A DNA stretch of 64,000 nucleotides, from contig OY970830.1 in the NCBI GenBank assembly GCA_963853835.1, forward strand, positions 39,827,966 through 39,891,965, in the 5' to 3' direction. A model generated the notes under the pieces. That model had not been told where the DNA came from. It saw nothing but the letters and a program-made list of their open reading frames with translations, and searched no databases. Origin of the DNA: Calendula officinalis (Eukaryota; Streptophyta; Magnoliopsida; Asterales; Asteraceae). Positions 58,446 through 64,000 of this stretch are shown here, in pieces (positions within the stretch are counted from its first letter, which is position 1; the number at the start of each line of letters is the position of its first letter). Both the position numbers and the translations under genes were made by a program.

Positions 58446-58830
58446 CCCGGTTGTCAAAACCTGACACGATACGATAAAAACACACGAAACGAAACGAAAT
58501 TGGGACGAAATCCAAATTTGAATTCGTGTCGTGTAAAACTAACACGAAGTCGTGTCGTGTCGGCTTCGAGTTCAGAGATTAACACGAAATTGACACGATA
58601 GTAATGATTTTGGAAAAATTTAGAAATTTATGTTCTATTTTTGTCGTGTTTGTCGGTTTTTTTAGAATGTACTAAGTGAGAAATTTGATCTTGTGTTGTA
58701 GTGTTTATCGTTTTTTAATTGGGTCGTGTTCGTGTTAGCAAAATAAAACACGACTTCGTGTTGATAAAAACGAATTTGTGTCGTGTCGTGTTACCCGAAA
58801 CGACAGCACGATTTGACAGCCCTGCGATTT
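58446..58830. mobile_element. hAT-like MITE of the ACACGACACGA family, copy 2
   Basis: Right end GCACGATTTGACAGCCCTG is the reverse complement of the left end of copy 1 (51668); left end CCCGGTTGTCAAAACC. It fills most of channel intron 5 (58422-58876). Confidence 0.7.
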
Positions 58831-61049
58831 TGCCACCTCATCTAATCTATGTCTAACTTATTTTTTGCTACTTAAGAGGGATTCAATCAATGAGATATTA
58901 AGATATGCAAGCAAAAACCGACTTCCAGAAGGACTAAAAGAGCAAATGTTGGCACACATGCAATTGAAGCACAAAACAGCTGAGTTGCAGCAAGAAGAAG
59001 TTCTAGAAGACCTACCAAAAGCAATTAGGTCTAGTATTGCCCAACATCTGTTCCGAAAAACAGTTGAAAAAACTTATCTTTTTAAAGGCATTTCAGATGA
59101 CCTTAGCAGACAACTGGTATAAATTATAATCCTTTGTAACTTGTACAGTACAACTATCAATGCAGTGGACTGTATAACATCTATTGTTGTTCATGTTTGC
59201 AGGTGACAGATTTGAAAGCAGAGTACTTTCCACCTAAGGTTGAAATTATACTACAAAATGAGATACCAACAGATTTTTATATCATAGTATCTGGAGCCAT
59301 GGTATACTTACTATATATATAACTCAAAATTCATCCCATAATTATGAATTTCTAATAATCTATAAATTTCAGGAGTTACTGATACACAAAAATGGAACTG
59401 AGCAGGTACATATTGGTCAACATAGAACTGACTAGTTAACTAGTACGTAAAGATAACAATTTTAAAATTTTATATGGGTAGATATTGATGCATTTATCTT
59501 GAAGTAATATTAAAAGTAATGTAGTGTATAATATCTACTTACTGAATCAAAAACCTAATTGAGCTAATGTATGAAGCTTCAGTCCAACAAGATTTTTTAA
59601 CAAGTTTTACATACCGTTGAAACAGCTGATGGTTAAAATCATCTGAAATATCAAACATCCTGACGTGTGTAAAAGAAGCCTGCAAAACATAGAGAAATAA
59701 CTTTAGAGTTAAAAACAATACTAAAATATTTATAAAAAAATTGTGACTTATATGTGTATTTTGTTTCAGTTTTTGATGAAATTAGGGCCAATGGATTTAT
59801 TTGGGGAAATTGGGGTATTTTTCAACATGCCCCAACCTTTCACAGTGAGAAGCAAGAAACTTTCTCAAGTAGTCAGAATTAGTCATCATCACTTCAAGCA
59901 ACTACTGCACCCACTTGATCAAGATGGAAAGATAATAATGTCTAATTTCACACAGGTTGGTTGTTTTTAACTACCACTTTCTTGTATCTAAATTCAAATT
60001 ATAAACTTTATTATATAATAAACTTTATTAAATTCAGCCTGCAAATTGTTTATTCTCAGTATCTCAAGGACTTAAAGAAGGAAGTGCAAGATGAGATGCC
60101 ATTCTTGTCAGAGCTTCTATTGGACTTGAATATCGAGGTAATCTATTTAGTGTAGCAAATAGGCTATTATCTGTTAACCAGATAATTTTTAAGCATTTAT
60201 GATTCAGTATTTTAATTTTTAAGCATAATTTTTTTATTCAGTTTGGAAATAATCTCATCAAATAAAACCTAACATTTCTCTTTACATCCTTGTTGCAGCA
60301 AACCTTACCAGTTAATGAATCAGAAAACCATGAAGCTTCAAATTATGATCGAGGTGGTAGAGAAGGTTAGTGATCTTTGTACACTAAAATGTAAATGAAT
60401 TGTATAGTTTTATTTACTTTTATTTTTATTTTTATATTCTGATCAGCTTAATATTATTATTATTTGCAGGAACACCAACTTCTGTGCTCTCAAACACATT
60501 TCCCTTAAGGGTTGTAATCCATGGACATCATCCACATGAGACAGCAACAGACAAAAAAATGTCAGGAAAACTTGTCCACCTACCAGAATCAATAGAGGAC
60601 CTTTTAAACTTAGAAGGTAAGAAATTACAAATCCATGGTGCATTTTTAGCACATTTTTTGAATGTCATATAGAATTAAAGTAACCAATTTCCTTTTTATG
60701 AAAAATATATATTCTTTAATTTATCAAGTTTTTAACTAGTTATGTTATGATGCAGAGAAAAAGTTTGGCAAAAGAGGAACTACAATTCTCATGGCTGATG
60801 CGTCTCAAGTGGAAGATCTTAATGCTTTAAGAGAGAATGACCACCTGTTTATATCTTGAATTCTTTCATTAAATAATTTATATTTCCCAAACAAGGAAGT
60901 TGATTTTTCAACTTGTGCAATACTAATAAACATATACAGAACATTGTGTGCAGATAAATTATAAATATATATAATCTCTGTTACTCACAAGTTTTTATTT
61001 CTATGGAATATTAATAGTAAGTAGCAAAGAGAAATGATTACCTTTGTTT

Positions 61050-62335
61050 TTAGTTATTCTCCCTGTTGTTGAGCATGTCTAAGACAGAGTAAGCTGCTTT
61101 CTGGAAGCGTTCTTTCTCTTCCTCTAAACTTGTTTTTCTCTCAAGAGCAGATTCTTTGCCTTTCTCTATGTCTTCTAGTATTCCACTTGAGCTTTGGTCA
61201 ATTTCACTGTACAAAAAGGAAACACAAAAAAAGATGTTTTCATGAATATAATCATTCACATTACTAAAGAGTAGTAGCAACTATCTCAGCAACAAGTTTT
61301 TCACAATCTCAAACTTGATTGACCATTACTATAACATTAATACTGGTTTTAGAATTTGTTTACTCACGTAATCATCTTAAGCATATTCTCCATTCCAGCT
61401 TGCACTTGCTGTGAAAGTTCTGCATTTACATAAGAATTTCTTGATTAATGCTATTGTCAGACATGAAAACTTAATACTAATTTCAGTTATGTGTAAGCTA
61501 ATCAACTAATCCTAGCTTCCTTCTTTCTTCTAGAATCACCATGAGAATTAGACACTTATTCATGTTCATAAATTCTATCAGTTTAATTATAAGTTTATGA
61601 AAAACAAATGTCGAGAGAATTAATACTAAAATAACAAATGGCTTTTGGAGCTGCCATTAGGAGGTGTTTGGTTGCTTTTTTTTTTTTTTGTTTTGTCTAG
61701 TTCCCTCTGCATCTCGCAGAATTGGTTTTTCTAAAAAAAGTAACAAATGGCTATACAGAAAACAAACTAAAATAAGCATAAATACAGCAAATTCTACCAA
61801 AGGTAGTATGCGTGAGTCCTATTGGTGTTTGAACAAACACTACATTCAGTAAATTCACTCATACCATTGCATCTCAACAAAAATCGCACTCACTATAATA
61901 CATTTTTTTTCTTCCCTAAACAGACTTGTAACGGAATTCGATCTGAAATTCCACAAAACTAAATTACTAACCAACTAGGGTAAACATTCAGTGCAAACGA
62001 TCGCAGTCTAGAGAACAACACACCAGAAGCAACGATACGTTAACAAAAATATATAAAATGTAGTACGCATACCTAAACAGAACGTTCTTCACATAACTTT
62101 TTATCTTATCAGATACATAATTGCGCAATGAATTAGGTTCTCATAATGCAAATTAAATCGAATTTGAATTGAGCAATCGTTGATTTTGAAAGTAATTACT
62201 GATGATCAATGTACAAGTGTGCGTAGAGAGAGTGAAGGTACCGTAGACGACGGAGAAGAGAGGGGACTGGCCGTCGGATAGTGGAACAAGCTGCGTATTA
62301 TGGGAGGGAGAATTCCGCGGTGAAGAAGACGCCAT
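61050..62335 (-). CDS. Small coiled-coil protein of unknown function, 100 aa
   Basis: Three exons: 62242-62335, 61368-61419 and 61050-61206, GT-AG introns and matching phases (303 coding bases). The start at 62335 (MASSSPRNSPSHNTQ) is the first ATG in frame. The N-terminus is Ser-rich and ends SPLFSVVYG. The middle ELSQQVQAGMENMLKMIT and C-terminal EIDQSSSGILEDIEKGKES... ALERKTSLEEEKERFQKAA are strongly helical and charged, with heptad-like spacing, so a coiled coil is likely. I do not recognise the family with certainty. A subunit of a small vesicle-trafficking complex (BLOC-1-like) is one possibility, stated as a guess. Converges with the channel gene, 190 bp between the stops. Confidence 0.75.
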
Positions 62336-62469
62336 TAAAGCTTTTGAAAGAAGCTCACTTGAAATGGAGTGCCCGAACAGCACTATCCCGGTTTTTCTGT
62401 GTCTAATATGTTGGCGCCATTACATTTGGGTCTAGATTTAGTAAAAAATTAGGGGTTGCGTTTAAATTT

Positions 62470-62738
62470 TATAGTGCTCAAGTTCGAGCTCGGCTCGTTT
62501 CGAGCTTTATATGTAAAGCTCGATCTCGACTCGTTAAGGTTTTCGGAGCCTCGGTTTCGGTTCAATTAGACTCATTTAAACTCTCGTATACATGAAATAT
62601 AGAATTTTAATTATAAAATTATATATATAATTATATAAAGCTCGATCTTGGCTCGTTAAGGACTTGAGGTTTCGTAGCCTCAAACTCAGCTCAATTAGGC
62701 TCATTTAAACTCTCGTATACTTGAAATATAAATTATAG
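62470..62738. repeat. Two imperfect direct repeats of GCTCGATCT-type sequence
   Basis: Two units of about 115 bp, each AAAGCTCGATCT... CTCGTTAAGG... TCATTTAAACTCTCGTATAC followed by TGAAATATA. Resembles the interior of plant hAT-type MITEs rich in GAGCTCGGCTCG. Non-coding. Confidence 0.6.
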
Positions 62739-62740
62739 GG

Positions 62741-64000
62741 TAAATTACAGTTTTTGTCCCTGACCTATGGCCAATTCGGGGTTTTTGTCCCTAATGTTTT
62801 TTTGTCGGTTTTTTTGTCCTTTAAGTTTTCAATATTCTGGAAATTTGTCCTTCCGTCCAAGTCCGTCTCTTTTTAGCCGTTCAACCCCATCACGTGCACA
62901 AAACGTGAGGGTAATTTCGTCCATTTTTTAAAAACCCCCCAAGTTATACCCTCTTACCCCCTTTCTCTCTCATTTGTTTTCGTTTTCATCCCCGACGTTA
63001 TCAAAACCTAAAATTGATCGGCGATTGGCGATTATTGAACAACGACGCCGACAACTCAAAATGTCCGCCGGACTTCCAAATGGTCCGTCTTGGATTTTCA
63101 GAGAAGAGGACTTCGATGAAGCTTTCTTGAAAGACATTTACGGTAAGCATTTGCGTAACCTAATTTTTATAAACTTGAAAAAAGTTAATTTTTTTTTTAA
63201 ATTTTGTTCAGAAACATACGATTGTCTGTTCTCTATCAAGCTTCATCATGGTGGTAGTTTTTCAAAGTATCCCGGTCGCAAATACGTTGGGGGTACTGTT
63301 GAACTTGTTGATTTGGTAGATTACGAGTACTTTTCAGTCCATGAACTCGATAGGATGGTACAGAAATTAGGTTATAAAGATGACCATAAAATGTACTACC
63401 ATTTTAAAAAACCCGATTTTGATTTGGATTATGGTTTGCTGGCTTTGGGAATGACCAAGATGTAAGGAATATGCTAAGTTACCTTGGAACAAATAGGTTA
63501 TTTCATGTGTATATTGAACATGGGGTAACCTCAGTATTTAATTACTGGAAATCACCAAATCAAAGTAAGGTTGTGTTACAGGAGATTGATGATGATGAGC
63601 CTTGTAAGGGTGTATCAAAGAAAAAGCTAAATCCAGTAAAGAAGAATTTGTATTTACCATGGGTAGGTTCAACACATGATATAGAACATGACCAAAGTTC
63701 AACACATGATCCTGAAGTTATTGTAGATCAACCAAAAACAGATCAAGAAGTTATTGCAGATCAACAACCAGAAGCAGATCATGAATTTAATGCAGATCCT
63801 GAATTTAATACATATCCAGAATTTAATGAAGTTCCAGAAGTGGATGAAGTTCCAGAAATAAATGCTCAATTTAATGCAGAAGATGAGTTACAAGAAGATG
63901 AGTTGCAAGAAGATGAACACAATGAAGTGCATGATGTAGAGGTTGACATGACTGATTTTAGTCTCAACACTGAAAGAAATGAACTTTTTGATGAAAACAT
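62741..64000 (+). mobile_element. Mutator-like (MULE) element, left part
   Basis: A TIR-like start (GGGTAAATTACAGTTTTTGT at 62740, then TCCCTGACC) precedes a MULE transposase gene from 63061. The element continues past the window, so its right end and target duplication are not visible. Confidence 0.7.
63061..64000 (+). pseudogene. MULE transposase N-terminal part, with a frame break
   Basis: Exon 1 63061-63142 (MSAGLPNGPSWIFREEDFDE), intron, exon 2 from 63212. The PB1-like N-terminal domain of plant MULE transposases is evident: CLFSIKLHHGGSFSKYPGRK, then VELVDLVDYEYFSVHELDRM and KLGYKDDHKMYYHF. After LLALG (63449) one base is missing; the next frame continues as NDQDVRNMLSYLGTNRLFHV and stays open to the window end through an acidic repeat region (EFN, EVP, EDELQ units). 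The catalytic DDE part would lie beyond 64000. Confidence 0.75.

Larger units (their letters stand above)
52785..60859 (+). pseudogene. Shaker K+ channel subunit, KC1/KAT3 type; frame break in S4
   Basis: Thirteen exons: 52785-52972, 57208-57423, 57499-57652, 57743-57800, 58104-58421, 58877-59116, 59203-59301, 59373-59405, 59770-59955, 60060-60137, 60299-60365, 60470-60616 and 60756-60859. All phases agree except exon 3, which has one extra T in 57589-57599. About 628 residues otherwise. Seen: N-terminus with VSSSLLPAFG and FDRRYR-like YDRRYR, membrane segments, S4 LRLWRLRRV, pore TLTTVGYGDLHA (exon 5, about residue 259), cyclic-nucleotide-binding-like domain with EYFPPKVEIILQNEIPTDFY, and a C-terminal KHA-type end (FGKRGTTILMADASQV). 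There are no ankyrin repeats. The KC1 family forms silent regulatory subunits of inward K+ channels at the plasma membrane, chiefly in roots. Whether the break is real or an assembly error decides gene versus pseudogene. Confidence 0.88.

Overview
This is a stretch of plant nuclear DNA. It has spliced genes with GT-AG introns, a chloroplast-targeted GTPase, plant-type PPR proteins, a Shaker K+ channel subunit, and abundant plant transposons (CACTA, Harbinger, hAT, Mutator, Stowaway, Ty3-gypsy, Ty1-copia). It is AT-rich and gene-sparse. The style of the retrotransposons suggests a eudicot, perhaps Asteraceae; that last step is inference only.

Layout. 1-3735: right-hand part of a CACTA element with a decayed second ORF carrying an Ulp1-type protease, ending in a recognisable CACTA terminus. 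4227-6153: a Harbinger-like element with a hAT MITE nested inside it, then a Stowaway MITE. 6.2-19.1 kb: the main gene island, with ribosomal protein eL37 (+), a chloroplast EngB/YihA GTPase (-), a 58-residue two-exon mitochondrial-type protein (-), a PPR protein (+) and an Mpv17/PMP22 protein (-), with MITEs and SINE-like pieces between and inside them. 20004-29610: a complete, very young Ty3-gypsy chromovirus with near-identical LTRs, TSD TACAC and one intact gag-pol frame. 30.3-31.2 kb: a deleted Harbinger transposase. 32.0-35.8 kb: a second PPR gene (two 1-bp frame breaks) converging on a rhomboid-like gene. 36.2-50.2 kb: a nest at least four layers deep (CACTA-like remnant, hAT MITE, gypsy LTR pieces facing each other, Ty1-copia). 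50.9-62.3 kb: an intronless calmodulin-like protein (-), a KC1/KAT3-type K+ channel subunit gene (+) with a 4.2 kb first intron full of MITEs, and a small coiled-coil protein (-). 62.7-64.0 kb: the start of an autonomous Mutator element running off the window.

The host genes are unrelated housekeeping or organellar genes, each with its own promoter. There is no operon-like or pathway cluster. Several genes are invisible to simple ORF calling because their exons are short: eL37 exon 1 codes only the ATG, and the 58-aa protein and the 100-aa coiled-coil protein are split by introns. Five coding regions carry single-base frame breaks, several in homopolymers, so assembly error has to be weighed against real pseudogenisation.

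I found no convincing previously undescribed gene system. The most unusual structures are the composite nested element at 36.2-50.2 kb, with inward-facing LTRs and an inverted copia LTR end, and the palindrome arrays in two LTR families.
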